A program made the translations under genes and the position numbers. DNA of 64,000 nt from Rostrohypoxylon terebratum (lineage: Eukaryota; Ascomycota; Sordariomycetes; Xylariales; Hypoxylaceae): assembly GCA_022497145.1 (NCBI GenBank), contig MU385864.1, forward strand, positions 1 through 64,000. The letters are read 5' to 3'. Under the pieces are notes generated by a model. It worked only from the letters and a program-made list of their open reading frames with translations. It searched no databases and was not told the origin of the DNA. This document shows positions 34,429 to 46,467 of the stretch, piece after piece. How positions within the stretch are numbered: position 1 is the first letter of the stretch; each line of letters opens with the position of its first letter.

Positions 34429-35022
34429 AATGGTGGCAAATTGGCGAGCCGAGGTGAGATATAGGAGTTGTGATATCGGATGGATTTCTACATTTTTACG
34501 GGTAACCTAGCGAATCTTTGGCAGTAGCAATACTAAAGCTTTTATAAGACTGTCCTTTTGTTAATAGAAAGTGTCTTATTTATGACTTCACGGAGGGAAA
34601 ATAAATAAACCAATGAGTTCAATGAATTTACATGTGATTTTCCTATTGGATAGTGATATCAGATATCACAATTACACCGGATCGAAAGCTTGAATTGATT
34701 GAACGTCTCTAACATAGGAGTAATGCTGACAATTGAACTGGAACTTTACTTTCGGTAGTCTATTTAATCCACTGTTCCATTTTGCGGGGATTATTACCTT
34801 CGTATACCTAACTCCGCCTACAACCCCATTTTCACCTCTCCTTTAACTGACGAGCCCTTGAGCTTAACTAGAGGTTTCGCTGAACGATGCCTTTCGCTGG
34901 GGAAACTGATGAAATGATTATAGAGTATACGAAATGACGAATCTGTTCATTTAGTGGCAGTCACGGTCACAATAATAATAAATTTCGAGATTACTAGGTA
35001 TCTTAGATAGGTGTATCTAGGG
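34429..35022. other. Intergenic, AT-rich, no gene seen
   Basis: Contains a short perfect hairpin (8-bp arms around one base, 34653-34669). Otherwise it holds only UTR-like and promoter-like DNA. Confidence 0.5.
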
Positions 35023-36221
35023 ATGAACTCTAGAGCCGTTTCTGAAGCCGCCCACACGTCGCCGGCGGGAAGCAGCAGCAGCGTGCCTAGAGGCAAATTG
35101 CTGCTTCCCGCCAGCTGCGAACCTCCCGTGCCGAATGCGCCCAGGAAACAGCTCGTATGGATTGTAAGTCTTTCGCCCTCTTTTTCTTCTTTGCTTTTTG
35201 TCTCTTATCTGCCGTTCGTGCATCCGTGGCGCCTGCAAGTCTACTTAGTAACGGCCAGGTTAATTAATGAATCTTCAAGGTCTTTGGTGGCACAGGTCAC
35301 ATGGGTCGGTCGCTTGTGAAATGCGCGCTGGCTCGGGGTGATCTTGTGGTGGACGTGGGGCGGACCTTCGAAACCACGCCGGAGGAGATGGCAAGCCAGC
35401 ACGGCGAAAACTGTCTCGGTCTGTTGTGCGATGTCCGCGCCCGACAGAGCGTGTCGCGGGTCGTCGAAAAGACACTCGACCACTTCGGTCGCATCGACGT
35501 GGTCGTTAATTGCTCCGGCTACGGCGTGATTGGCGCGTGCGAGGACCAGGACGAACACGAAATCCGCAATCAATTCGAGACCAACTTCATGGGCACCTTA
35601 CATATCATCCAAGCTACGCTCCCTTATTTCCGCCAGCAAAACGGCGGCCGTTACCTCATCTTCAGCTCCACGAGCGGCGCTCTTGGCGTACCGGGTTTGG
35701 GCCCTTATTGCGCTACTAAGTACGCCGTGGAAGGTCTCATCGAAGCTATGCTTTACGAGATCGACTCCTTCAACGTCAAGGCAACTCTCGTCGAACCAGG
35801 ACTAGTCCGTAGAGACGAACCGGACTCACAGGAGAACCCGTTGCCAACGTGGGGACACTTCCTAATTAAGCCGGCGAGTGAGGCATACGGACATTCGACG
35901 TCGCCTGCGCTGCACGCCAAGCGCATGGTTCAGTGGCTCGGGGATCGGCAGCCGACGAGCGCCGTTAAGTGCGCGGAGCTAGTTTGGCAACTCGCGCACT
36001 GCTCGTACCCGCCTTTGCGGCTCGTGCTCGGAAGCTATGCCATCGAGAGCATCAGGGACCGCCTTAGGTCCGTTACTGAAGAGCTCGAGGACTGGAAGCA
36101 CCTAAACTACCCAGCGGCCCCTGAGGCAGAGGACGCGAATAAGGACAAGGAGAAGGGCGAGAAAGAAGACGAAGAAGGGGATTCGACGGCGGATGGGGCA
36201 GAACCGATGGATACTACTTGA
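35023..36221 (+). CDS. Short-chain dehydrogenase/reductase
   Basis: Exons 35023-35163 and 35280-36221 encode 360 residues. It is an NAD(P)-dependent oxidoreductase of the classical SDR fold; the substrate is unknown. The N-terminal 42 residues are low-complexity (serine and proline). The nucleotide-binding strand-loop is VWIVFGGTGHMGRSL, with glycines near 50-56. Later landmarks are CDVRARQS, VVNCSGYG, then SSTSG with the presumed catalytic serine, and YCATK with Tyr190 and Lys194. The C-terminus is unusual: a charged EDANKDKEKGEKEDEEG tail of about 40 residues. The stop codon overlaps the putative target-site duplication of the foldback element that follows, so transposition may have altered the 3' end. 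Confidence 0.85.
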
Positions 36222-36224
36222 CCT

Positions 36225-36541
36225 TATCCCCTTAGGTTCGGAACTAGGGTCTTTTTAGCGTCAAGATTCAAACCAATTAAAGGACGTACATCTAACGCTA
36301 ACCCCATATCTACATGGGTTTTTGATTGCTCTAACCATTATAAGTTAAGTTGCACAATTTTATGAAGCTTAATACTTACCAAAGCTGGAGATCTTGTACT
36401 ATCGCTGCAAAACACACACAAAATAGGTATTAAGAGAGTTGCTGAGTACTTCATATGGATCTTGAACCTTGTATCATTCATAATCTTGACAGGGCTTAAG
36501 TTTCGCGCTAAAAAGACCCTAGTTCCGAACCTAAGGGGATA
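36225..36541. mobile_element. MITE-like foldback element, 317 bp, 36-bp terminal inverted repeats
   Basis: The left arm 36225-36260 and right arm 36506-36541 are perfect inverted copies beginning TATCCCCTTAGGTTCGG. Beyond them an 8-bp word (TCAAGATT and its complement) repeats further inside. GACCT flanks both sides (36220-36224 and 36542-36546), which fits a 5-bp target duplication. If the TA at each tip is instead counted as target, a TA duplication of a mariner-type element is possible. The inside is non-coding and AT-rich. No transposase, so a non-autonomous element. Confidence 0.75.
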
Positions 36542-36546
36542 GACCT

Positions 36547-37759
36547 TATTGACCATCTAGACTCTCTTTGATGTATGAGACATCTATGGATTCGGTTAGA
36601 ACGTTGGATCAGGGAATGGTTTAGGTATTGTCATGGCGGCGATGGCACAGACTCCAAGATTTAAACGTTCTATGGCCATGACATGAGCTTTGACGATGAA
36701 ATCTGTGTAAACTACTAATGGTACTGGATCGGATCAGATTATCCAATAAGAGCAAGGAGAAAAGCTCTTTGCCTTTTTCAGGGGTATTGAATGCTTCGTG
36801 ATTCATTTCATCTGAAGGAAATAGCCCCCGATCCCGTCGCGATTCGGACGAGAAATAGGTAATAAGCAATAAGCAATATGCAGATATCTATTCAAATATC
36901 TATGCAAATATCAGTGATCAGTGTTGTATGCATCTGAAATAAAGACGAATCTGTATCCTCTAATTGGCCCAGGAAATACGGCACATGGAAGTTTCTAATT
37001 TTACCTTGCCAAGACCGTACTAGGATTGCATACCGCTCAAACCACATAGAAATCCCATAAATCTGAACGAAATCTAGCAATTGCCCTTTCGCCTTCCAGC
37101 TGCCAACCCTGTCCTTTTTTATCGCTAAGTCCTGCCTGCCCTTGTCTGGCCTTACCACCTGGGCAGCCTGCCAGCTTGCCTAGCGGTCCTAGCCAACTCC
37201 AGCACCACCCATGTAAATTCTACGGCAAATTACCCTTGATTAAACTTTTGGAGGTAGTAGTAATAAAAATAATGCTTCGACACGCGTTCTATGAAGATTG
37301 AGATTTCGACTTTTACAACCTCTGCAGAGCTTTGTTTTCTCATCTCCAGGTCTTGTGTCATTATCTCCCATTCGAAACCTGCTATCAATTCATCGATTTC
37401 TGGGAAGAGGCAAATCAGCTTGGAAGTTTCAGTTTCTACGTCGTACCTAGTTTTTTTTTATCGATTTTCTAGCAGTCGCTTCCGGGCCACTGCCAAGTCG
37501 TCGCAATCTACGCGTTAGTTAGCTCCACAGCCCCGGGCGCAGCGTCGTAGGTTGCTTTTAACGCTTTAAACAGTTAACAGATAGCACAGATAGCACCCAT
37601 TCTTATTTTTCTTTTTCCCCCTGATTTTTAGTCAATCCTTCTCCGATCATACTTCTTCGCCCTAACCCTCGAATACGATATCGCCAACAAAACCGCTTCG
37701 CAACCCTTCAATCGCAAAAAGGTTCCATATTCGAGGCGATTACTGTCAACATCGCAATC
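36547..37759. other. Intergenic, promoter side of the GDP-mannose transporter gene
   Basis: About 1.2 kb without a supported gene. The last 500 bases have pyrimidine-rich stretches typical of the 5' leader of a well-expressed gene. Small frames show no motif. Confidence 0.45.
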
Positions 37760-39104
37760 ATGTCGGACAAGAAAAACGAAGACTACGTCGTTCGCATGCC
37801 CGACTCCGGACTGCGAAGTCCTTATGGAGGAGAGAAAGATCCGTTCATCCCGCCTCGCCCATCGAGAGCCGCATCTCATCATAACTTGGGCAGTTCGGTA
37901 GCTAAGATCGAGAATAGCCCGCCTATTTCCATTCTCGCCTACTGTCTTTCTTCCATCAGTATGACCGTTGTCAACAAATATGTCGTCTCCGGTTCTGAAT
38001 GGAACTTGAACTTTTTCTACCTTGCAGTTCAGGTACTATATCCTATTGTCTTGGCAAAATGCACGAGACCAACCTTCTAACTGTGCGATAGTCAATCGTT
38101 TGTATAGTGACGATCGAGGCCTGCAAACAATTGGGTCTAATCAAAAATCTTGCACGTTTCGATATAAACAAAGGAAAGCGATGTACGTGTCTATTTATCC
38201 GGTTGTCCTGATAGCCTTGCATATACTAACACAGCCACAGGGTTCCCTATCTCCCTTCTCCTCGTCGGTATGATCTACACGAGCACGAAGTCGCTGCAAT
38301 ACTTGTCGGTCCCTGTGTACACAATCTTCAAGAACTTGACTATCATTGTCATTGCCTATGGCGAGGTTCTATGGTTCGGCGGAAGCGTCACGCCTTTGGC
38401 GCTGCTCTCTTTCGGTCTTATGGTTCTTAGCTCCGTCGTCGCAGCCTGGGCGGACACTCGTAGCGCTGCTCAGACCGCCGAGGCTGCTGCTGCTCTTGCT
38501 ACCTTGAACGCCGGTTACGCCTGGATGGGACTGAACGTTTTCTGCACTGCTTCCTATGTTCTGGGTATGCGTAAGGTCATCAAGAACATGAACTTCAAGG
38601 ATTGGGATAGTAAGTCTTACACCTACCGATTGGTGTGTCTCATAGCGTGCTAACTGTGATGTAGCCATGTTTTACAACAACTTCCTCACTATTCCTGTCC
38701 TGATCATCTGCTCCCTTGTCGCCGAGGATTGGTCCAGCACGAACTTGAACAAGAACTTCCCGCCCGAGTCCCGTAATGCTCTTTTCATCGGCATGATCTA
38801 CTCTGGCATGGCTGCTATCTTCATCTCGTACTGCTCCGCGTGGTGCATTCGTGTGACATCTTCCACTACATACTCTATGGTCGGTGCCCTCAACAAGCTT
38901 CCCATCGCCGTCAGCGGTCTCGTCTTCTTCTCCGCGCCTGTTACCGTCGGCAGTGTCTCTGCTATCTTCATTGGCTTCATCAGCGGTATCGTGTATGCGT
39001 GGGCGAAGGTGCGCCAGTCGCAGGTGGCCAAGAACTCCTTACCGACTACGCAGCCTACCATGAGCGCGAGCTCTCAGAGCAACCGCGACGCTGCCAATTC
39101 GTAA
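37760..39104 (+). CDS. VRG4: Golgi GDP-mannose transporter
   Basis: Exons 37760-38032, 38092-38182, 38241-38609 and 38665-39104 encode 390 residues, the family's normal size. It is a Golgi multi-span antiporter importing GDP-mannose for glycan mannosylation. After a cytosolic N-terminus (about 55 residues) come hydrophobic segments beginning ISILAYCLSSISMTVVNKYVVSG. The family-specific blocks VYTIFKNLTIIVIAYGE and the GALNK motif for GDP-mannose recognition (in SMVGALNKLPIAVSG) are both present. The C-terminal tail is polar. The three introns join in phase, including a Trp codon split across intron 2. Secure. Confidence 0.95.
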
Positions 39105-40283
39105 ATAGAAGAATAACATTACTTTTATGAGTGATACGGCCGTGCTTCCAGTAGCGAAAGCCGTGGTCGATTGAACCCAATGCGATTCTAAACGGGCAGC
39201 ATACACTGCGAGACGGTCAAGCGCCTATGCATCAACGCCCCTTGCTTCGGCCACTACTACCGTATAATAATTACCTGCCCATCCTCTTCAAATAGGTGGT
39301 GTGAAACGAAAGGACTGTTGATTTCAGGTATAGACTTTTTAACTTATAATGAGAAAACGGAGCTTTACGGATATGGGGAAAGTCATTCATCATATTTTGG
39401 ACGGCGCAAGACAGGAACGAAGACCTCAAGATCTGATTGTTTTTGGAGGTTCGAGGCATCATCATTTCAAGAAATAGCCAGAGACTCGGGGAAGAGGCTG
39501 ATACACGGCCTCGATTCTTGACTATGCGAATCAAGCATGTTGAATCGGCGTTGAAGAGAGAGAATGGGCATATCGCACCATACATATGAATATGAAAACG
39601 AGTATGAGTATGAATATGTATGAGCTGTCTGCCTATTCTAGCAGTCATAATAAAGAAGCTATGAACCAAGTTGTCTGCCTGGTGTTGATTTGGTAATTCC
39701 GTGTCTTTGATTAGGTACTTATTGGATTAATGGCCTCCTGACTTGATCCTACGTAGCTGCTACATATTAGTATGCACCCACTCGTGAGCACTGAGCAGAA
39801 TATAGAGGTACATTGAGGTACTTCTGTACCTGATAAGCGTCTCCTTTTTATCGTAGCCAGTGAAGCGAGCACATGCCAACTGGCACATGGTCTGTGCCCA
39901 CAATTACGGGTGACATCACCAAGCTTCCCAGGTTCGCATCTCAACATTTCTGTATGCTAGGACCTAAGACCCATTCATTTAAACTTGAGAAGCTCTAAAG
40001 TCTAAATTCTGAATTGTTTTCGATCCAAACCTACGGTTATGCTTTCGGGACGAGGACCCTAACTTTGCTCGTTCAACCTTTCCTCCTACATATCCTACAT
40101 ATACTGCAGACTTGTAACTTTTATTCTGTCTTCCATATTTATAATGTGTACACTTTGTCCATAGCCGTGTTTTCGCTCCCGTTCCTAAATTCCTAGATTT
40201 TTTTCTCCTCGCGAAACTAGACTGTTGTCAATTTACTAGAGTTATGACAGATACTCGAACCAGAAGAACCGCGCATACACAGG
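39105..40283. other. Intergenic, no gene seen
   Basis: The 3' end of VRG4 and the 5' region of the MBOAT gene. A run of GAATATGAAAACGAGTATGAGTATGAATATG-type imperfect hexamers lies near 39585-39620. No coding region is supported. Confidence 0.45.
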
Positions 40284-42235
40284 ATGCTTCCTTACATAAA
40301 TAAACGTGAGATTTTATACGATCAGTGGTGGTCAGAAGATTGCGCTAACTTGCTGTAGCGTTTGAGTTCCTGTCTGGAATCGTGGGAGCTTCACCAGACG
40401 AACGTAGGCTTTCCCCACGCCGACTATCCTCGACGACGACGATGTTACTAACATGACCGACAAATAGTCAAGCTCATATTCTCCTTCTTCATATCGTATC
40501 CGCTCGCCGGCCTCTTGAAACGTGTCCCAGACGCTCGTCCCGAATATAAAAATGCTTTCGTGATCAGGTATGCAGTGTGAACTAGCCCCTTAAAGTGCAC
40601 CCCCCCTTCGAGTGGCTTAGAATGATCAAGAGACTAATCGTCTTTCTGACAATAGTGGTGGTCTCTTCTACCTCGTAGGCCTGTACTCGTTATGGACCGG
40701 CGTTCGAACCCTCTTCATCTCCTCCGCCGTTACCTATGCCCTCGCCCACTACCTACGAACGTCTGCGTATATGCCATGGATCACCTTCGTCTTCCTCATG
40801 AGTCACATGGCTGTGAACCAACTCACGCGACAGTTCGCCGATAACCCTGCCGAAATCGACATCACAGGCGCCCAGATGGTGCTCGTCATGAAGCTCTCTG
40901 CCTTTGCTTGGAACGTGGCGGACGGCACTCTTCCCGAGGACCAGCTCAGCGACTTCCAAAAGTCTCGGAGGATACTGAAGCTGCCTAGCCTGCTAGACTA
41001 TGCGGGATACGTGCTATTTTTTCCGTCTCTGTTGACTGGTCCGGCGTTCGACTACAACGAGTACCGCGGCTGGCTCGACTGCACCATGTTCGACGTCCCG
41101 GCGACCATCGACCCCGCCAAGAAGCCGCCGACTAGGAAGAAGCGCAAGATACCGCGGAGCGCCACCCCCGCCATGTGGAAGCTGGCGAGCGGCTGCATCT
41201 GGGTGTACCTCTTCCTCAACTTGATCAAGTACTACAGCCATGAGGTACTCCTCGACGACCAGTTTATGAAGCTGGGGCTCCTCCGCCGCATCTTCACCAT
41301 GCACATGGTCGGCTTCACGGCACGGACAAAGTACTATGGTGTATGGTCGATGGCGGAGGGGTCGTGCATCCTCGCCGGGTTGGGGTACAACGGCGTCGAC
41401 CCGGTCACCGGCAAGATCTCCTGGGATCGGTTGCAGAATATTAATCCCTGGGGCGTCGAGACGGCGCAGAATAGTCGCGCGTACTTAGGTAATTGGAACA
41501 TGAATACGAATAAGTGGCTCAGGTATTACGTTTATCTGCGCGTGACGCCGCGCAATAGGAAGCCTGGGTTCCGTGCTAGCATGGCGACGTTTGTGACGAG
41601 CGCTTTTTGGCACGGGTTCTACCCTGGGTATTACCTGTCTTTTGTGCTTGCGAGTTTTGTGCAGCAAGCTGCGAAGAGTACGTATCCTCTCCCTTTATTC
41701 CCCTTACGTCAATTTTTTTTTGTCTAACCAGTGAGTACGTATCTAACACCTAACACTAGACTACCGCCGCACAATCCGGCCCTTCTTCCTCGACCCAGTA
41801 ACGCAAAAACCGCTCCCGAGCAAGAAATACTACGACTTCGCCTCGTGGCTCGCAACACAGACGACCTTCTCGTTCGTTGTGGCGCCCTTCGTCATCCTCC
41901 GCTTCGACCAGTCGATCCTGGCGTGGAGCCGCGTGTACTTCTACGCTGTGCTGTCCACAGGCGCCAGCATGGCGTTCTTCGCGTCGCCGGCGAAGAAACA
42001 GTTGAGGGCGGTGCTGGAGAAGAGGACCAAGGACGTGGGTGCGAAGATGGTGCGCAGCGCGAGTGCGGATAGCGTTACGGGACCGGGCAGGGAGCCTGTG
42101 CTGGGCGTTAGCGAGGACCCTGGGAGGGATATCGATGAGGCGATTCAGGAGATCAGGGTCGAGGTTGAACGCGCGAGGACGGGGACCCTGGAGGTGGGGA
42201 GGAGGGGGCGGAGTGATAGTCGGAAGGAACAGTAG
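40284..42235 (+). CDS. ALE1: MBOAT lysophospholipid acyltransferase (Ale1/Lpt1 type)
   Basis: Exons 40284-40305, 40359-40403, 40468-40567, 40656-41677 and 41760-42235 encode 554 residues. It is a multi-span ER enzyme that reacylates lysophospholipids with acyl-CoA (Lands cycle). Landmarks include SHMAVNQLTRQFADNPAEIDITGAQMVLVMKLSAFAWNVADG, the SLLDYAGYVLFFPSLLTGPAFDYNEY block, RTKYYGVWSMAEGSCILAGLGYNG, WNMNTNKWLRYYVYLR and the catalytic-histidine motif SAFWHGFYPGYY. The C-terminal about 90 residues are polar and charged. Three very short 5' exons were placed by phase; intron 2 has a TTACTAAC branch site. Secure family call; acyl and head-group preference unknown. Confidence 0.93.
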
Positions 42236-43666
42236 TTAGTAAGTTGGGGCTGCGAGCATCGTTGCTAAGTTATGTGCGAGTGAGTACTGTTGCGAGAAGA
42301 TTGAGTATCGTGGGACTGAGTTGAAGCCCTCGGGGTAGGGCTTGGGATTCAGGCCTTTGGCTTGAGGGGAGGTAATTGAGTGTAGATGAGATGAGACAAG
42401 ACGCATTCATGTTTTATGGATACGAGTAGACGAGCATTAATACTCTAGGTTAATCTGGGCATAGCAATTGGTGTTTTTGTATAGACGTTTCGCTAGATGA
42501 GTGGCATGTCCGTATTTCCTACGAGATTGACAGCTTTGTAGCTTCTACGCGAGGAGCTAACAGGCTGGTTGTCGTAATTTAGAACAAGGGAATTCATCTC
42601 CGAGTTTGTGATAATGATCCATTTACTTTCGGAACAATTCATCAGGTCACGTCCAATATCACATCACAAAGTTTGGGAACACATGTACAGTACTTACAGC
42701 AAAAACTTTTAATTCGTAAAATCTCGTCATCGCAGGCGTGATGTCGTCTCTGCAGCTATCTCTAGCTAGAACCAAGCGCGAAGGACATTACACATTCCCA
42801 AGTCATCGAATAACTTTTATATCATCCAGTTTTGCTCCGAGATATGTCAGTGTGCGAAGGCAAAATCATTCATTGTGCTGTCCCGCGATTCCCCCTTTCC
42901 CTCTTCCCGTTTCCTCGCGAGACAGACGTCGTGATGTGGATATCATCCCATGAAAACTCCTCGTTCAATTGGGAATCAATATCCATCCTCCCTCTTCCTC
43001 CCTCCTCCTTCCTCCGTTCCCTTCCCCCCTGGTCCCCTCCAATAAGCGTGGACAAAGTCAATCGACTGTCCCGACAAGAAAGCAAATATACGCCCGTGGA
43101 GACTGCGTCATCAGATTCGGTTCCCCGTTTCGCTGTCTAGACTCCAAGCAAGCAGTTTTGAAAAAATTTGGGGGTATCATGTCCCGTTGTGTTCCCATCT
43201 ATTTTTTTAATACAATGATACAAGGTAATAAGGATTGAATAAAGAAGTGGTAAATGTCAAGGTGTGTTTATACAGGTTTTCAGAATGGTAAATCCGAAGC
43301 GAAAAGATGAGAGGGTGCAGGGGCAGATGATGAAGTACAGTAAGATCGTTTAATGAGTATGTGGCGAAGTAGAATAAATGAGGGCAAAGCTTTTTTTGAT
43401 GGCGGATGTGTGGAAAAGATCGTGGATGCGTGAAGCGAGAGACGTGGCTTTTTTTCGTAAATCCGCATCAAAAATGTTGGTGAAGTGTCGGATGTCGCTC
43501 CGGAATGTCTAAGGTCGGAAGTGGTAGCCGTACGGCTCGTGAAATCGTCATTACATATTACGTAGAAAATCGTACAGTCGTTGTTGAAAAGATGAAAAAT
43601 AGAAATGTTGTTATATCGTGGGTTCGGGGGTTGTGCGCTAGAGCGCTTTCGTCGCCATTATCGTCA
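42236..43666. other. Convergent intergenic region, no gene seen
   Basis: About 1.4 kb between two converging genes. A pyrimidine-rich tract runs 42985-43040 (CCTCTTCCTCC-type). The small overlapping frames there come from that low complexity. No motif seen. Confidence 0.5.
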
Positions 43667-46467
43667 CTATCGCCCCCATTTCTGTCGAACGCCTATTACT
43701 ATAAGAGCAGCGACGGCTCCAAGGATTAATAGTCCGGCGACGGCCATGAATCGGTTTATATTCCTCCACCATCTCGCGCTTAGGTATCGTGCATCGTCAA
43801 CGAGAATATGTCGTGGACCTTCCCCTGATTCGGAAGCAAACTCTGTCGTGCTTCGATCTCGCTCTTCCATAGCGAGGGTTGGTTTCTGGGGTAGCGGTAG
43901 GAATGCCGCGACCATCCATGCTGGATTATCAATTAGTAATTGCACATTGATGTTTTGATGGATCGAGTCTTACCAAATGGGAATAGAAATCCCGCCACAA
44001 ATAGGATTACCTGAATATTGCGTCTCCCAAATACACCACTGTCAGCAGACCAGGTGACGGATGGTGCGTTCCATGCACTGAAGCCGCTAGCTCGCGTGTC
44101 CAGGCGAAGATGAGGCGACCAGATACTTGAAGACTTCTTCTTGGGGACTAGCCGAATTTCACCAGTCTCCTCAACGGGTTCGATATCCATTGAACCACGT
44201 CGTTGGCCGTGGATATCGACTTCCATCTGTCTACGGCGGGGGTTGTAGATAATTTGTTCGTGGGCTGGAGAACTGCCGCCACCAATCCAAGGGCTTGGAG
44301 GACGACTGTCACCGAACTCAGATATCGACCTGACAGAAGCGGGGGCGAGCCAACGTCTTTCGCCACTACCGTAGTAAAGTCTTGCCCAAGTTGGTAGGGA
44401 AGATGCGGTCAAACTACCGGCACGCGAGCTGGCTGTGGAGCGGAGACTCCGATCCGAGGCTTGCCTGGAGAAACCCAGACGAGTTCGAGATGGCTTGTGG
44501 TCTAATTGATGGAGGTCTGCCAACCCGTCACCGTGTTCGTCGTGATCCCGAACGGTACGGATGTGAGGGCTAGGAAGCCCGTTCCTGGTATACGCGGGTC
44601 CGGGTCGTTCGATGGAGTCTCCTTGGGAATTCGATCTCGAATGGGACCTCGAGTGTGATGATCTTCGAACATCGATGTTATCTAAGCCTAACGACGACGA
44701 TATACTTCGCATCTGTCTGCTGTCCCTGCTTCCGAAAGCACTACTAACTCGCTCCGGCATTGAACCGATGGAGGCGACTCGCGAACCCGGATGAGAGCCT
44801 GACTGAGAGGCCAATTGGGAGCCCGGATCGCTGCCCTCGTACTCGGACATCACAGTCGAGAGCTGTGAGCTCCATTGATGCACATCCATCCGTACCCTTT
44901 GTTGTGGAATGCTTGCTGTTCCTACCCATGTAGATCGTGGAATCGATGAGGTGGAAGGGGTGTGAGCCAAACGAACAACGTTCGGAGTGTTACCACCGAA
45001 GAGGGATGTGGTGTCTTGGCTAACAATGCTGGAAAGTGACGAGAATGAATTCGCACGTCCTCGATGAGTCTCTTTAGATTGCTGGTGATAGTATCCCAAG
45101 TTTTCGGACGATGATCTCTTGTGCGGCTGAAGCGGAGGTACGACGAGGCTTTCCTGCGAGTATTTTTCCCGTAGTTGTCGTATGGAACTTTCGTCGGAAG
45201 AATGGTAATAGTGACCTCGGAAAGGAGTAGCGGATGAGGATATCGGTGAGGTTCCGCCGTGAACAATATAATTCTTGCTTCCCGGCGTGTCGGCAAATCC
45301 GGGGGCGGAGGCAAGAGTCTGAGCAGGAGATGATTGTCCAAGGAGTTTGATGTTTGAGCTGCTTGAGGAGGGAGGGGCCTCGATGCTGTCGGTGTCAGGC
45401 AAAGGCGGAGAGCTGCGACCAATAATTTTATAATTGGCTGTCTCTTCAATTGTCGAGTTGGATTGTGTGGAAGTAAAAGACGGTTTCGCCGCGAGAGGAG
45501 AAGAAGGCTGCTCGGGTGGCGCGGCAATAGTCCTTAATGGTAATGGCGGAAGAGGTGATTCGGAAAGTTCTCTTTCCTTGCCTTTGCCTTTGAGGTCAGG
45601 AGTTCGGGGGACCTTGCGTAAGCCACCAACCATGCGATAATTCCAGGGCGACGGAGATTCGGTCTCTTGGTCCTCAGGTAACGCTGTGGCTGTAGACGGG
45701 GCAATTGACGTGTAGGGCGAGACGCTGCGCTCGGGTACGGAACTTAATGGGGAGCCGTGACGATCTTCGGTAGATGCAACAAATGAGCTTTCTTCATGCG
45801 AGCTGATAATGGAGGTATCGGAGGGCTGAGACGTCACATTAGTTGATTCCGACCTGTCGGACTGTCGCTGACGCGTAGGCTTTAGCACAACTGAGAAAGT
45901 CTTATCAGCGTGGACGTTGATGAAAGTTTCTCTTCTCGACGAGGGCCGTTTCCACGTCGACGGGGCTGATCTGTCATCGTGGCGCGACGACGACGACTCT
46001 GGCTGGGAATTAATTGGTCTGTTATAGCTTCCATACGAGGGCCTGTTAAGGACAGGGGATGGTGGGGCAGTGCGCCCAAGGCCAGCCGAGTCAGAAGCGA
46101 GTTTCGTCCCTGAAACACCTTTGCCCTTGAGTCTCGCCAATGGTGAGGCTGGTGTCGAAATTGACGGAGATGAAGATTGAGAATCTGCGCCATATTCATC
46201 TGTTCCGTAGCTCGTGGCTCTCCTCCTCCTCTGTGGCGTTGTAATAACTTCTCGGTCATTGGTCGCGTTCGGATTATTCTGAACATCATTTCCGGCTTCC
46301 TGTCCTTGCGCCTGAGACTTACTGCCACTTTCGTCATCTCCGGGCCTCGGTGGTGAGTAGGGGACGATGCGAATCTGTAGCTTGTTCTTTTCTGCTTCCG
46401 ACCTTTCTTGCAACGGCGGTCTCTGCGATTTGGAGGATAATGATGATGATGAGGTCGAAGATGACAT
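43667..46467 (-). CDS. Large serine-rich fungal protein with C-terminal membrane segments
   Basis: Minus-strand exons 46467-43974 and 43920-43667 encode 915 residues. About 780 residues are disordered, dominated by S, P, R and T, with LQERS and QIRIVPYSPPRP near the start and many SxRSRS-type and proline-directed possible phosphosites. The C-terminus is ordered. A hydrophobic hairpin (NIQVILFVAGFLFPFAWMVAAFLPLP) is split by the intron. Then comes an acidic loop, a RYLSARWWRNINRFM block and a final hydrophobic segment (VAGLLILGAVAALIVIG). This suggests a tail-anchored or two-to-three-pass membrane protein with a long cytosolic domain. I recognise it only as a conserved-looking filamentous-fungal type; function unknown. 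A TTG further upstream opens the frame, but the ATG at 46467 is preferred. Confidence 0.8.

Noticed and set aside
34653..34669. Perfect 17-base hairpin (8-bp arms)
   Set aside because: Too short, and in AT-rich DNA without a U tract or flanking copies. Likely chance.
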